A stretch of DNA of 64,000 nt, taken from assembly GCA_963826035.1 (NCBI GenBank), contig CAWGVZ010000003.1, positions 1 through 64,000 of the forward strand, in the 5' to 3' direction. A program made the position numbers and the translations under genes. Below, piece after piece: positions 51,106 to 60,640 of this stretch. Numbering within the stretch: the first letter of the stretch is position 1; the number at the start of each line of letters is the position of its first letter. The notes under the pieces are model-generated. The model was not told the origin of the DNA, made no database searches, and was given only the letters and a program-made list of their open reading frames with translations. The DNA is from Actinophytocola sp963826035. GTDB taxonomy: Bacteria; Actinomycetota; Actinomycetes; Mycobacteriales; Pseudonocardiaceae.

Positions 51106-51402
51106 ATGACGTTCAAGAAGGCAATGGCCTCGATAGCGTTTACAGGGGCTGTCATCGGCGCGATGCTCGTCAGCGCCCCGGCGCTAGCCTTCGCGGAGGA
51201 TCCACCAGGCCCATGCGGCGGTAGGCTCAGCTTCACTGTCAACATAGGTGGCACTGAAACGGTGGTCTGCTCGCCAGCAAGATGCCCCAATACGGGCCTC
51301 CTTGTCGGCAATCTCGTCGTCTGCATGTGCGACATGTTTCCCGGGACGTTTTGCGGAGATGACGAAGTCGCTGTTTTCACATCAGAGGGGATAAGGCGCT
51401 GA
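51106..51402 (+). CDS. small secreted cysteine-containing protein
   Basis: AGGAGGAG precedes the ATG at good spacing. The 98-residue product has a Sec signal (MTFKKAMASIAFTGAVIGAMLV, cleavage near APALAFA) and a mature peptide of about 66 residues with six Cys (GPCGG, VVCSPARCPNTG, VVCMCDMFPGTFCG). The even number suggests three disulfides. I do not recognise the family; it lacks Tat or lipobox features. It is isolated between mobile-element debris. Confidence 0.65.
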   Translation: MTFKKAMASIAFTGAVIGAMLVSAPALAFAEDPPGPCGGRLSFTVNIGGTETVVCSPARCPNTGLLVGNLVVCMCDMFPGTFCGDDEVAVFTSEGIRR

Positions 51403-51786
51403 CCGGACCGCGTGGATGGATGGCCACGAAGATATCACCCAGACACACGGTCCGGTGTCAACGGGTCAGTTCGTGCGACTCTGACTTACTTTCGATGACC
51501 AACCGGCGTGGTATGTCCATCGCGCAGGTTAATGGCCAGCGGGAGCCGCTACTGAGCGCGCCATCGGCCCAAGGTGCAAGACTGGGATGCTGCGACCGTT
51601 CTGCTCCGCGCAGCCATCCCACGACACTCAACTAGGACGCCGCCGGCCTGCATCGCCGCGATAGAACACACGTTCGATAACCTGGTATCGTCAAGCCATG
51701 CGGATCTCCGTCACGCGGTTGTTGCCGGCGTCCCTCTTTTGGGTCATTACTGGCCAGTTCTCGCCGGGATACGCGATACTGAATGT
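51403..51786. other. spacer of lower GC without a supported gene
   Basis: The base composition drops relative to the flanks and no frame shows family resemblance. Confidence 0.4.
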
Positions 51787-52469
51787 ATGGCTGTGACTCG
51801 ACGTGTATTTGCCAGCGGTGTGATGGCGGCACCTTTTCTCGCGCAGCTGGCCGGCGGCACACCCGTGAACGCGACTCCAACCGATCGGCGGTTGATCAGG
51901 CGTTCGCCCTGCTGGATGGGTTGAGTGAGATGCGGTTGACCGAGTTCGGGCTCAAGCAGTTCGCGACGGAGACGATCGCGATGACCGCGGTTGCGCCGGC
52001 GACCGCGGTCACCGGCGCCGATGGGACGACCGTCGAGGGCGTCAATATGCCGCCGGAGTATGGCACTGGAACGGTCAGTCCACTCGGACAGCCGGGCAAG
52101 GGAAGCGGCCGCTTGCTGGGCGGGGTGGTGTTGCAGAATCCGAAGGCACGTATGGAGATCACGGGTATTCGGGGGTCGGTGTCCGATGGCCGCGTTTTCG
52201 CCTTCTTGAAGGTGAACGACCAGTGGGTCGGGGAACTGCCGTTGTATGTCGGAGATCCCACGGCCGTGCGGGTGTCCGTGCTGCTGGGGGTGCCGGGGAA
52301 GCCCACCATTCTCAAGAGCACGGATATTCCGATCACCCTGACCCAGGAGGGCGTGGACGCGTTCACGCAAGCTTTCGGCGCCGCGTTGTTCACCGTGGCG
52401 GACACGGTGTTCACCGCGTCGGGCACGGGCAATGCGTGGCCTCTGCCGGCCTCGCTGCTGCCCGGCTGA
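51787..52469 (+). pseudogene. frameshifted Tat-exported protein of unknown family
   Basis: ATG 51787 begins a twin-arginine signal MAVTRRVFASGVMAAPFLAQ, but after about 38 codons the continuation with coding character (DQAFALLDGLSEMRLTEFG to ASLLPG) is in another frame, from about 51890 to 52469. Rejoining near 51885 would give a protein of about 225 residues. The mature part contains repeated beta-like segments (ARMEITGIRGSVSDGRVFAFLKV, AVRVSVLLGVPGKPTI split over positions) and no recognised domain. A sequencing error is also possible. Confidence 0.55.
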
Positions 52470-52537
52470 GCCGTTACGGCACGAGCCGAACGCCGGCGCA
52501 TCGGGTTTCCCGGTGCGCCGGTGTTCGTCGCGAGGTG

Positions 52538-52890
52538 TCAGTCCGTGCCGGCGACGGCATCCCAGGGACGGATCCTGGTGGTCGCGATGGCGACCGCTTG
52601 GAGGCGGCTGGCACGCAGAAAGGGGTAGGCGAACTCGCCGTAGGTGCCTCCACTGTGGCCGGTACCGCCGAGCCCGGGCAGTGAGGGGGTGTGGGCGATG
52701 TGTGAGTCGTTGACCTTGAGCAGTCCGCCGTTGGTCACCGCGGTGGTGAACCGCTCGATGACCTCGGGGCTCTCGGTCCACAGGGAGTTGCGCAGGCCGA
52801 ACCTGTTGCCGTTGAGGAAGTCGATGCTGCGGCCAAGCAGGTCCGGGCCGTCCTCGGGCACCACGATCGACAGCAGCGGGAAGAAGGTTC
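52538..52890 (-). pseudogene. C-terminal fragment of an aldehyde dehydrogenase
   Basis: The minus strand reads VVPEDGPDLLGRSIDFLNGN, GLRNSLWTESPEVIERF, NDSHIAHTPSLPGLGG and ends with a stop at 52538. This is the last quarter of an aldehyde dehydrogenase; the cofactor-binding and catalytic Cys regions are absent because the sequence breaks at about 52890 into unrelated NTPase sequence. Confidence 0.8.
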
Positions 52891-53660
52891 TATTCGCAGG
52901 ACTGGTTCGTGAACGAACTCGTCTCCGAACCCGAATGGCGGCAACGCCTCCTCTGGATGGGAGGCCAACTGGGCCCCCTCCTGGAACGACCTCTCGACAC
53001 CCTTGAACTCACCGCTCCGGCACCGACGCTGGTGGGACGGGCCACCGAACTCACGATCTTGCGCACACTTGTCGACGACCGGACCGACGTGGTCCTCGCT
53101 GGAGTGCCAGGCGTCGGCAAAACACGATTGGCCACGGAACTCGGCGACGACGTCGTGTTCCTCCAAGCCAGTGAACCGGGTCAGATCCTCGACGCCATCG
53201 TGCACACCCGACCAGCCGCGCTCGTCGTGGACGACGCTCACACCCGCGCCGCAGATCTCGACGTTCTCCGCAGAATCAGGGTGCAGGAGCAGCTGACTTT
53301 CTCGATCATCGCGATTACCTGGCCCGACCTCGCCGAAGACGTGCGAACCGACCTGCACGGGCCCAAGTCGTTGCCGTTGATCTACTCGAGCGCACGGATA
53401 TGGACATCTTGGTTCGTGCTGTCGGCGTAACCGGGCATCGAGCGCGTGTCGTCGTACTGGACCAAGCCGAAGGGCTCAACACGGCCGATGCGCCGCTACT
53501 CGACCAGGTTCTCCGCCTCGACAGCCCCACCAACGTCCTCCACCGCCTGCTCACCCATCCGAACTCGACCATCGCGACCGCCGCAGCCCTGGAGTTCGCC
53601 GACGCCCAGCCATTCGGACCCACGCTCCCGGACGCGTGGAAGGACGACTGGCGGGCCGCG
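52891..53660 (+). pseudogene. fragmented NB-ARC/STAND-like P-loop ATPase
   Basis: Segments include LVGRATELTILRTLVDD, Walker A VVLAGVPGVGKTRLATEL and Walker B-like AALVVDDAHTRA. The frame then shifts near 53395 and continues as VGVTGHRARVVVLDQAEGLN to about 53660. Both ends are truncated. Such ATPases are parts of large regulators or defence proteins; this copy is not functional. Confidence 0.7.
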
Positions 53661-53897
53661 GGGATGTCGTCGGTCCATGCTTCGGCGCGGGCCCGCAGTC
53701 GGGGGAACCGCGTGGCGATCTCGGTGATCTGCTCGGCCACGTCCTGGATCCGTGCTACTTCGTCGGCGGCGCCGTGCGCGCCACGCGACCTCGGACCGGC
53801 GATCCGGTCCGACAGCAGGAAGCCCGCAGCCAGCCCCGGCCACCGTAGCTCCAACCAGCAACACCCACCCGCGTGTCCGGTGCCACCAGGATCTCAT
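53640..53897 (-). pseudogene. decayed single-pass membrane protein
   Basis: MRSWWHRTRGWVLLVGATVAGAG (read in two parts) is a membrane anchor, and after a frameshift the segment GFLLSDRIAGPRSRG and VARIQDVAEQITEIATRF continues in the second frame. The layout resembles the intact membrane protein at 54357-55067 (anchor followed by a helical extracytoplasmic part), but no homology is established. Confidence 0.4.
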
Positions 53898-53949
53898 GTC
53901 GAGAAACTATCGGCATCACGCAACGCGGTCTTGCTCATCGCGGCTCTTA

Positions 53950-54260
53950 CTCACGTCGACTGGATCACGGGCATACCGAGGTCGACCGGTGCGACGCTGA
54001 CCAGCCGTTGGGTCTCTTGCCGTTTCTGCCGAAGGAAGTCAGGGTCAAGTCAATGCCTTCGACCTCGCCCGGCCAATTCTCACGTGCGGCGCGGGCGCGG
54101 CGAGCCAGCAGGTCGTCCTCGATCTCGTCGAGTCGGGGCAGCAATTTCGGGTTGATGCGAGCATCGGGCAGCGCAAACAAGGCTCAACCGAAATGATCTT
54201 GAAGCGAACCGTCACCGTGCTCAGCAGCCGCATGTTACCCAGCATCACCGAGAAAACCCG
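53950..54260 (-). pseudogene. N-terminal remnant of a recombinase-like protein
   Basis: FALPDARINPKLLPRLDEIE and DDLLARRARAARENWPGEVE followed by GIDLTLT, then LRQKRQETQRLVSVAPVDLG in another frame, resemble the N-terminus of XerD-type site-specific recombinases of actinomycete mobile elements as I remember them. Frameshifts and loss of the catalytic part make it a remnant. Confidence 0.4.
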
Positions 54261-54356
54261 TTGAGCGCGCGGTCGGGCGTGTGCCCGCCTATGTGGCCCG
54301 GCCCTTCGGAGACCCGACGACGCGACCGTGCGGTGAACGACGCTATCCCCGCATCG

Positions 54357-55067
54357 TCATCGTTGTCCGCTGCCTTCCGGTTCGGAGTCGGGCGGCGCGA
54401 TGCCGGAGTTCGGTCCGGACGGCAGTTGCACGTGGACGTGTCCCTTGCCCGCGTCGACACTGATCACGTCCAGCTGCAGGGCGGCGACCGACCAGGCGCG
54501 CAGCGCGACGGTGCGCTGTGTCCCGGCCAGGGCGAGGAGCCTGCCCCTGAGCGGCTCGGCCGCGGTGATCGCGGCGTCGAAGGTGTCGACCGCGGCCGTG
54601 AGTTGTTCGACCGCGGTGCGCAGTCCGGTGCGTGCGACGTTCACTCCGTTGCCCGCCGACGGCGTCTCCACGTACCGTTCCGCTTCCGCCGACACCACTT
54701 CCCGCCAGCCGCTCACCTGATCAGCTGTGGGCACCACCCGCGGCGCCGGCGATGCGGTCGTATCGAGCGGGGCCACCTCAGCCATGGCCAGCAGTACCGG
54801 TGCCAGACGCTCCTGGCCGCCCCTGCCCAGCTCGATCAGGACCTCGATCTGCTCGACGTCGCGTTGCACCTCGGCCTGCTTCAACTCCTCGATCCGGCTC
54901 TGGGACGCGTCCGGCCCGGAAGTCCAGGATCCCACGAGGAAAGCGACGGCGAACCCGAGGACGAACGCGGTGACCAGACCGGTGACGGGCACCCACGAGC
55001 GCCGGGTGACGGGTGGCCGAACAGGCTTTCCCGACCGTGGCCGCCATGCCGCCGTGGTCCTCGCCAT
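54357..55067 (-). CDS. membrane-anchored helical protein of unknown function
   Basis: The 236-residue protein has a basic N-terminus, one membrane helix (WVPVTGLVTAFVLGFAVAFLVG, residues 25-46) and a mostly helical outside part rich in Ala and Glu (IEELKQAEVQRDVEQIEVLIELG split over positions). No signal-peptidase site is evident, so it is probably type II. No enzymatic motif is visible. The preceding perfect 50-bp palindrome separates it from the lectin-containing gene upstream. Confidence 0.65.
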   Translation of the reverse strand: MARTTAAWRPRSGKPVRPPVTRRSWVPVTGLVTAFVLGFAVAFLVGSWTSGPDASQSRIEELKQAEVQRDVEQIEVLIELGRGGQERLAPVLLAMAEVAPLDTTASPAPRVVPTADQVSGWREVVSAEAERYVETPSAGNGVNVARTGLRTAVEQLTAAVDTFDAAITAAEPLRGRLLALAGTQRTVALRAWSVAALQLDVISVDAGKGHVHVQLPSGPNSGIAPPDSEPEGSGQR

Positions 55068-55101
55068 GACATCGCTCCTCGCCTGCGTGCGGGTGGGGAC
55101 G

Positions 55102-55151
55102 TCAGGATGGCGTGTGGCCCCGGTGTGCACCGGGGCCACACGCCATCCTGA
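55102..55151. terminator. perfect 24-bp-stem hairpin
   Basis: Two perfect 24-base complementary arms (start TCAGGATGGCGTGTGG, loop TG) form an exceptionally stable stem just after the stop of the minus-strand gene at 55185 and 34 bases upstream of ATG 55067. It is most simply a terminator, though without a U tract. Confidence 0.75.
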
Positions 55152-55184
55152 CAACTACCTAGGACAGTTGCTCAGGACAGTAGC

Positions 55185-58100
55185 TCAGGACACTGTCCAT
55201 CTCTGGTTGGTGCCACCGGAACACGTCCAGATGATCAACTGTGTCCCGTCGGCCGAGCTGGCACCGTTGGCGTCCAGGCACTTGGTGCCGTTGCGGATGG
55301 TGCCATCGGATTGCACGGACCAGTTCTGCGCGGCGGTCCCGTTGCAGGTCCACAGCTGCACCAGGGAGCCGTCGGCGCTGCCGCCGCCGTTGACCGTCAT
55401 GCACTTGCCGAGCGCCCGTAGGGTGCTCCCGTTGACGGTCCACTGTTGGTTGGTCCCGCTGCCGCAGGTCCACAGCTGGATCTTGGTGCCGTCGGCGGCG
55501 GCGTTGCCGTTGACGTCGACGCACTTGCCGCCGATGCCGACGATCGGTTCGCCGGTGCCGGGGTTGACCGGCGTGCCGACACCCGGGCCGGTGAACGTCA
55601 TCGAGTCGACGTCGTAGGAGTTGTTCCCGCTCGCCTTGAACACCAGGAACAGCTCCGTGGTGCCACCGGGGTTGGTGACGTTCACGGCGGGCGTGCTCGC
55701 GTAGTTGTCCCAGCCGCCGGTGCTCTGGACCGGGACCGAGGCGATCAGTGCCCCGGTGGTCGAACCGGCACGCAGTTCGACCGTGCCCCCACCGGACGGC
55801 GACGACAGCCGGAGCGACACCTGGTTGATGCCTGTGAAGTTGTACGGCTTGAACGAGATCCAGTCGTTGTTGCTGATGTCCCCGACCCGGGCACCGGACT
55901 GTGCCCCGGACTGCGAGACCACCCGCACACCGGACGAGCCGTTGAAGAACTCGGCCTGCTTCTGCTTGGGCTGCAGCACGACGCGCTTGTTGCCGGTCAG
56001 CGCGGGCACGCCGGTCGCGCCCTTGTCGGTGTACCTGGCGTCGGCGATGTAGAACGTGTTCGCCTGGGCGTGCGCACTGTCGGTCTGCGGGTTGATGGTG
56101 CCGGAGCAGCCCGAGATCGGCGCGGTTTCATGCGGGTGCGTGTCGTGTCCCAGCGCGGGCGTGGTGCTCACCTTCGTGCAGTCGACGGTGGTGCCGTCCT
56201 CGGGGTCGGTCACCGTCACCGTGTACGGGACCGCGCTACCCCAGTCGAACATGCCGCCGTCCGGAATGCTGAGGTTGACCGTGGGCGCGGTGTTGCCCGA
56301 CGTCACGGTCACGTTCGCCACGCCCGTCTTGCCACCCGTGTCGGCGACCGTGAGCTTGGCGTTGAACTGACCTCTCCCGCTGTAGACGTGGGTGGGGTTG
56401 GCTTCGGTGGACGTGCCGCCGTCACCGAACTCCCACCGGTAGGTCACCGGGCCACCTTCCGGGTCGTGTGAGCCGGCGCTGGAGAACCGCACCGACAGCG
56501 GCGAGGAACCCGAGGACGGAGTGGCCGTCGCCGTGGCGACCGGATTGCGGTCACCGCCGGCCGTGTAGTCGATGCGGTAGAGCCCAGAGTCCGGGTTGTC
56601 CCGGCCGAACCCCGTACCCCATTCCAGCAGGTACATCGCGCCGTCGGGGCCGAACTTGGCGTCCATGGGTGACTTGAAGCTGAGGTTCGGCAGGAAGTTG
56701 TTGATTTTCAGCAGTTTCCCGTCCTGGCCGAGCCGGAACTCGTGCATCCTGTTGCGCGACCACTCGCCGAAGAACGGCGTTTGGTCGTAGTAGGCCGGGA
56801 ACTTCGTCGGCGACGGGTTGGCCGCGTCGTACTGGTAGATCGGGAATGCGTGCGGCGCCTCGCCACCGGTGCCCATCTCCGGGAACTTGTTGCCGTTCGC
56901 GCCGCCGCCGTACCAGACGTCGGCCTTGCGCACGGGCGGCAGTTGGGTCAGCCCGGTGTTGTTCGGCGAGGTGTTCACCGGATTGTCGCAGTTGAACTTC
57001 GCGCCCGACTGCCCGTTGGCGAAGTTGTAGTCGTTGTAGGGAATGTTGTCGCCGACGCAGTACGGCCAGCCGTAGAAGCCGGGCGAGCTGATGATGTTCC
57101 ACTCCACGGTCGCCGCCGGACCACGGTTCGGGTTGTCGTTGGCCGCGTCCGCGGCGTAGTCGGCCGCGTAGATCACGCCCGTGGTCGGGTGCACGGAGAA
57201 GCGGAACGGGTTGCGGAAGCCCATCGCGTAGATCTCGGGCTTCGTCTGCGCCGTGCCCTGCGGGAACATGTTGCCGGACGGGACTGTGTAGGTCCCGTTG
57301 GTCTCCGGGTGGATGCGCAGGATCTTGCCCCGCAGGTCGTTGGTGTTGGCCGAGGTGCCCTGGGCATCGTTGTTCGCCATGCCCGGTCGCTCGTCGATCG
57401 GCGCGTAGCCGTCGGAGCGGAACGGCTCGATGTCGTCACCGGTGCCGATGTAGAGGTTGCCGTTCGGGCCGAACGTGATGTAGCCACCGGTGTGGCCGGG
57501 CTCGGGCGCGGCGCGTGACGACGGCACCTTCATGATCACCTGCTCGCTGGCCAGGTCGAGCGAGTCGCCGTTCACGGTGAACCGGGAGACCCGCGCGATG
57601 TGCTCGGTGCCGCCCGCCGGCGAGTACATCAGGTAGATCCACTTGGTGGTGGCGAAGTTCGGGTCGAGCGCGAGGCCGGTCAGGCCGTCCTCACCGCCGG
57701 TGTAGGCGTTGATCGTGGCCGCCGTGACCGTGGTGCGGGTGTCCGGCTTGAAGATCTTCACCTTGCCGCCGTACTCGGCGAAGAACACGCGGCCGTCCTT
57801 GGCGACGTCCAGCGAGGACGGCCCGACGGTGTTGTCGTCCAGCGTGACCTTCTCGAAGCTGTTCCACACCGTCCCGCCGCAGTTCGCCGGGACCTTGCCA
57901 CCGGCCGACTCCACGCCGCCCTTGATGTGCTCGCGGAACAACGGCTCGGAGTAGCTGGAAGCCTGGTGGCCCATGGCGGTCGCCCACAGCCGGCCGCCCT
58001 CGAAGTTGCGACACCACGAGATCGGGTGGTCGACACCCATCTTGGACTGGCCGGCGTCGTAGGTGGACTCGTCGGCCGTGGCGATCACGTGCACGTCACC

Positions 58101-58658
58101 ACGCGCGGAACGGTTGAAGTTGTACCACTCCTCGGTGCGCGTCCACCGGTCCGGCAGACCGGTACCGGACGGGTGTTTGCGGTCGGCGACCTTGGCGGTG
58201 CCGGACACGGTCGCCGAGTGCGCCGTCATCGTCATCCCGAGCATCTGGTCCCACCACGGGAACTGCTGCTCGATGTTCATGTCGGTGGCGTTGTGGATCG
58301 CGACGACCCCGCCCCCGTTGCGCATGTAGGTCTGCATCGCCGTGCGCTGCGCCGCGGTGTCCCAGACCATGCCCGAGGTCTGCAACATCACGACCACGTC
58401 GAACGTGGCAAGCGTGGCGTCGTTGAAGACCGTCGAGTCCTCGCTCTTGGTCACCTCCCACGCGTTCTGCGAGGCAAGCTGTTCGAACATCGTGATCCCC
58501 GCAGGGATCGAGTCGTGTCTGTAGGCGCCAGCGGCGGTCTTGGAGAACAACAGGACATGCAGGCCTTCTGGGTGCGCCTGGCTGACTGGTGACGTCAGGC
58601 CGATCAGCACCAACGCGCTACAGATGATCGAAAACCAGCGCGCGAACATGTGTTTCAT
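55185..58658 (-). CDS. secreted ThuA / sugar dehydrogenase / PKD / CBM / ricin-lectin protein
   Basis: 1157 residues. A Sec signal ends near VSQAHP. Residues 35-255 are a ThuA-like domain (VVMLQTSGMVW, GGGVVAIHNATD). Residues 265-690 are a six-bladed sorbosone/glucose-dehydrogenase-type propeller (SLDVAKDGRVFFAEYGGKVKI in pieces, EPGHTGGYITFGPNGNLYIG in pieces, RNPFRFSVHP), which may bind PQQ. A PKD domain (SHDPEGGPVTYRWEFGDG) is followed by a CBM6-like sandwich (about 890-1015) and a ricin-type trefoil lectin with repeated CLDANG/QLWTC and QQW motifs (1030-1157). ATG 58658 follows AGGAG. It probably binds polysaccharide and oxidises released sugars. Confidence 0.88.
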   Translation of the reverse strand: MKHMFARWFSIICSALVLIGLTSPVSQAHPEGLHVLLFSKTAAGAYRHDSIPAGITMFEQLASQNAWEVTKSEDSTVFNDATLATFDVVVMLQTSGMVWDTAAQRTAMQTYMRNGGGVVAIHNATDMNIEQQFPWWDQMLGMTMTAHSATVSGTAKVADRKHPSGTGLPDRWTRTEEWYNFNRSARGDVHVIATADESTYDAGQSKMGVDHPISWCRNFEGGRLWATAMGHQASSYSEPLFREHIKGGVESAGGKVPANCGGTVWNSFEKVTLDDNTVGPSSLDVAKDGRVFFAEYGGKVKIFKPDTRTTVTAATINAYTGGEDGLTGLALDPNFATTKWIYLMYSPAGGTEHIARVSRFTVNGDSLDLASEQVIMKVPSSRAAPEPGHTGGYITFGPNGNLYIGTGDDIEPFRSDGYAPIDERPGMANNDAQGTSANTNDLRGKILRIHPETNGTYTVPSGNMFPQGTAQTKPEIYAMGFRNPFRFSVHPTTGVIYAADYAADAANDNPNRGPAATVEWNIISSPGFYGWPYCVGDNIPYNDYNFANGQSGAKFNCDNPVNTSPNNTGLTQLPPVRKADVWYGGGANGNKFPEMGTGGEAPHAFPIYQYDAANPSPTKFPAYYDQTPFFGEWSRNRMHEFRLGQDGKLLKINNFLPNLSFKSPMDAKFGPDGAMYLLEWGTGFGRDNPDSGLYRIDYTAGGDRNPVATATATPSSGSSPLSVRFSSAGSHDPEGGPVTYRWEFGDGGTSTEANPTHVYSGRGQFNAKLTVADTGGKTGVANVTVTSGNTAPTVNLSIPDGGMFDWGSAVPYTVTVTDPEDGTTVDCTKVSTTPALGHDTHPHETAPISGCSGTINPQTDSAHAQANTFYIADARYTDKGATGVPALTGNKRVVLQPKQKQAEFFNGSSGVRVVSQSGAQSGARVGDISNNDWISFKPYNFTGINQVSLRLSSPSGGGTVELRAGSTTGALIASVPVQSTGGWDNYASTPAVNVTNPGGTTELFLVFKASGNNSYDVDSMTFTGPGVGTPVNPGTGEPIVGIGGKCVDVNGNAAADGTKIQLWTCGSGTNQQWTVNGSTLRALGKCMTVNGGGSADGSLVQLWTCNGTAAQNWSVQSDGTIRNGTKCLDANGASSADGTQLIIWTCSGGTNQRWTVS

Positions 58659-58679
58659 CGCCACTCCTCTGGGGCGGTT

Positions 58680-58930
58680 GACAGGCGACTAACGGATGGA
58701 CGCGGCGGCGCCGCGCAGAAGGTCAGTCCCTCGGTGGCCGGGTCACCCGGGGAACTGGCCAACGGCCGCCAAATCGAGGCGGCGACCGCGATCATGGCGT
58801 TGTCCGGCGTGAACGACCCGATATACAACGGACCGCGGCAGCCGCAGTCGGCCAGAGCGCCCAACAGCGCGGGCCAGTCGTTGCCGCACACCACGTGTTG
58901 ACGCCGATCTCCCACATGTTGGCCATACCT
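58680..58930 (-). pseudogene. C-terminal remnant of a sugar phosphate isomerase/epimerase
   Basis: Across frames the minus strand reads NTWCAA, WPALLGALADCGCRGPLYIG and SFTPDNAMIAVAASIWRPLA, matching the last strand and helix of xylose-isomerase-like TIM barrels. At least one frameshift near 58885 and loss of all metal-binding strands show it is inactive. Confidence 0.6.
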
Positions 58931-58934
58931 TTCA

Positions 58935-60272
58935 TCACAGCTGTCCGAGGTGCCATTGCTGGTTGCTGCCACCGTGACAGCTCCATAGGATGATCTTGGC
59001 GCCGTTGGCGGAGGCCGCGCCGTTGATGTCGAGGCACAGCCCGGACTGCACACCGGTGACGGTGCCGTTGGTGTTGATCCGCCACCGCTGACCCGTCGCG
59101 TCGGTACACGCGGAGATGACCACCGGCGTGCCGTTGGTGGTCAGGTTGCCCTGGGCGGTAAGACACCGGAGGTTGATTCCACTATAGACAGTCAGCTGGT
59201 CCGACGCGGTGCGCGTCCAGACCTGGTTGGTCCCGCCGTGACAGTCCCAGACCTGCAGCTGTGTTCCCGAGGTGGTGCTGGCGCCGTTGACGTCCAGGCA
59301 TCTGCCCGCACTCACCGACCGCACGACACCGGTGGCTCCTGGCTGCGTCGCGGGGCTCAGGCCGAAGAACTCGATGGCCATGGCGGCCATGCCCGCCATC
59401 GGCAGACTGTGCCCCACGCCCTGGAGACTGATGCCCTCGACCGGGGCCGTGACACCGGTGCCGCCGTAGCGGGTGCGGGTCCAGCCGGGACGCGGGCTGT
59501 CGGTGAACGACGGAGTCTGATCAAGACCGTGGACGTTGGTCCACTGCTTGATCTCTTCCCCGAAGTTGGGGTAGCGCAGGATGTCGTCAGTGGTGCCGTG
59601 CCAGACCTGCATGCGTGGCCGGGGACCGTTGTAGCCGGGGAACGCGCCGCGGGCCAGATCACCCCACTGCTGCGGGGTCTTGACAATGGTGCCGCCTGCG
59701 CAGGCCCCGTTCCACTCGTTCGGCGGGGTCGTGGCGAAGCACGTGGCCGGCACGCCACTGAACGCCGCGCCCGCTTTGAACACGTCGGGATAGTTGGCCA
59801 GCAGGACGTTGGTCATCATGGCGCCGGAGGACGCGCCGGCGACGAACACCCGGTCGGGGTCACCGTCCTGGTTGGCCACCGCCCAGTCGACCATCGACTT
59901 GATACCCACCGGGTCGCTGCCCCCGTCGCGACGCAACGCCTGCTGCGAGTAGACGTCGAAACACTTGCTGCTGCGGGTGACGGTCGGGTAGATCACCATG
60001 AACCCGTGCTGGTCGGCCAGCCGGGCGAACTCGCTACCGCCGAAGAACGCCGGGCCGGAGCCGCCGCAGTAGTGCACGGCCATCAGGATCGCCGGCTTGG
60101 CTGGCCTTTGGTCCGGCACGTATATGTGCATCCGCAGGTTGCTCGGGTTGGCGCCGAAGTCGGTCACCTCGACCAGGGACGCCGCCGAAGCGGTCGGGGC
60201 CAACTGGACGAGAGTGGCCATGAAGAGGACCACCGCCCCGAGGCAACTCAGAACCGCGCCTCTCACCCTCAT
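58935..60272 (-). CDS. secreted CE1-type esterase with ricin-type lectin domain
   Basis: The 445-residue protein has a Sec signal (cleavage after APTASA), then an LpqC/PHB-depolymerase-type alpha/beta-hydrolase: oxyanion region MAVHYCGGSG, nucleophile GASSGAMMT, Asp in VWHGTTDDIL and His in GVGHSLPM. Residues 315-445 form a beta-trefoil with three CLDVNGA/QVWDC/NQVW-type repeats. This architecture is typical of secreted acetylxylan or feruloyl esterases. GGGAG precedes ATG 60272. It works with the neighbouring lectin-containing enzymes on plant or fungal polysaccharide. Confidence 0.88.
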   Translation of the reverse strand: MRVRGAVLSCLGAVVLFMATLVQLAPTASAASLVEVTDFGANPSNLRMHIYVPDQRPAKPAILMAVHYCGGSGPAFFGGSEFARLADQHGFMVIYPTVTRSSKCFDVYSQQALRRDGGSDPVGIKSMVDWAVANQDGDPDRVFVAGASSGAMMTNVLLANYPDVFKAGAAFSGVPATCFATTPPNEWNGACAGGTIVKTPQQWGDLARGAFPGYNGPRPRMQVWHGTTDDILRYPNFGEEIKQWTNVHGLDQTPSFTDSPRPGWTRTRYGGTGVTAPVEGISLQGVGHSLPMAGMAAMAIEFFGLSPATQPGATGVVRSVSAGRCLDVNGASTTSGTQLQVWDCHGGTNQVWTRTASDQLTVYSGINLRCLTAQGNLTTNGTPVVISACTDATGQRWRINTNGTVTGVQSGLCLDINGAASANGAKIILWSCHGGSNQQWHLGQL

Positions 60273-60420
60273 GACATCTCCCTTGACGTGGCAGGGCGAC
60301 CGCGTTGAGGTCGTTTCCGCACGGGGCGACCACGGTGGCCGCGACCAGTGCGGCCAACCGAGGGGGTTGTGTCACTCATGACCAGTCCTTTGCAGGGTGT
60401 GGTTCGACAACCGGGGTGGG

Positions 60421-60451
60421 CCGCCGCCCCGGCTCCCACGCGGGGCGGCGG
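60421..60451. terminator. GC-rich hairpin terminator
   Basis: Arms CCGCCGCCCCG / CGGGGCGGCGG (11 bp, perfect) with loop GCTCCCACG lie about ten bases after the stop of the small fragment at 60461. Confidence 0.65.
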
Positions 60452-60460
60452 CCGGGCTTG

Positions 60461-60548
60461 TCAGCAGGGTGAGTTGGTTTGGGTGAGTAGCCCCATCCAC
60501 CAGGGCAGCCGGATGTAGTCGCCGCCGGAGCCTGGGGCCATTCCTGCT
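60461..60548 (-). pseudogene. short C-terminal fragment of an unidentified secreted protein
   Basis: The frame GGDYIRLPWWMGLLTQTNSPC ends at a stop at 60461, directly before a terminator hairpin. The residue pattern looks like a genuine protein C-terminus, but upstream sequence does not continue it. The rest of 60273-60640 holds no gene. Confidence 0.35.
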
Positions 60549-60640
60549 TCCCAACCGCGGTCTGCGTCTGCCGGGCATGAACTCCTCCTTTCAACATTGG
60601 TTCACGCGGTGAACAAGGTGGCCGCCGGCGCGGTCTGGGA

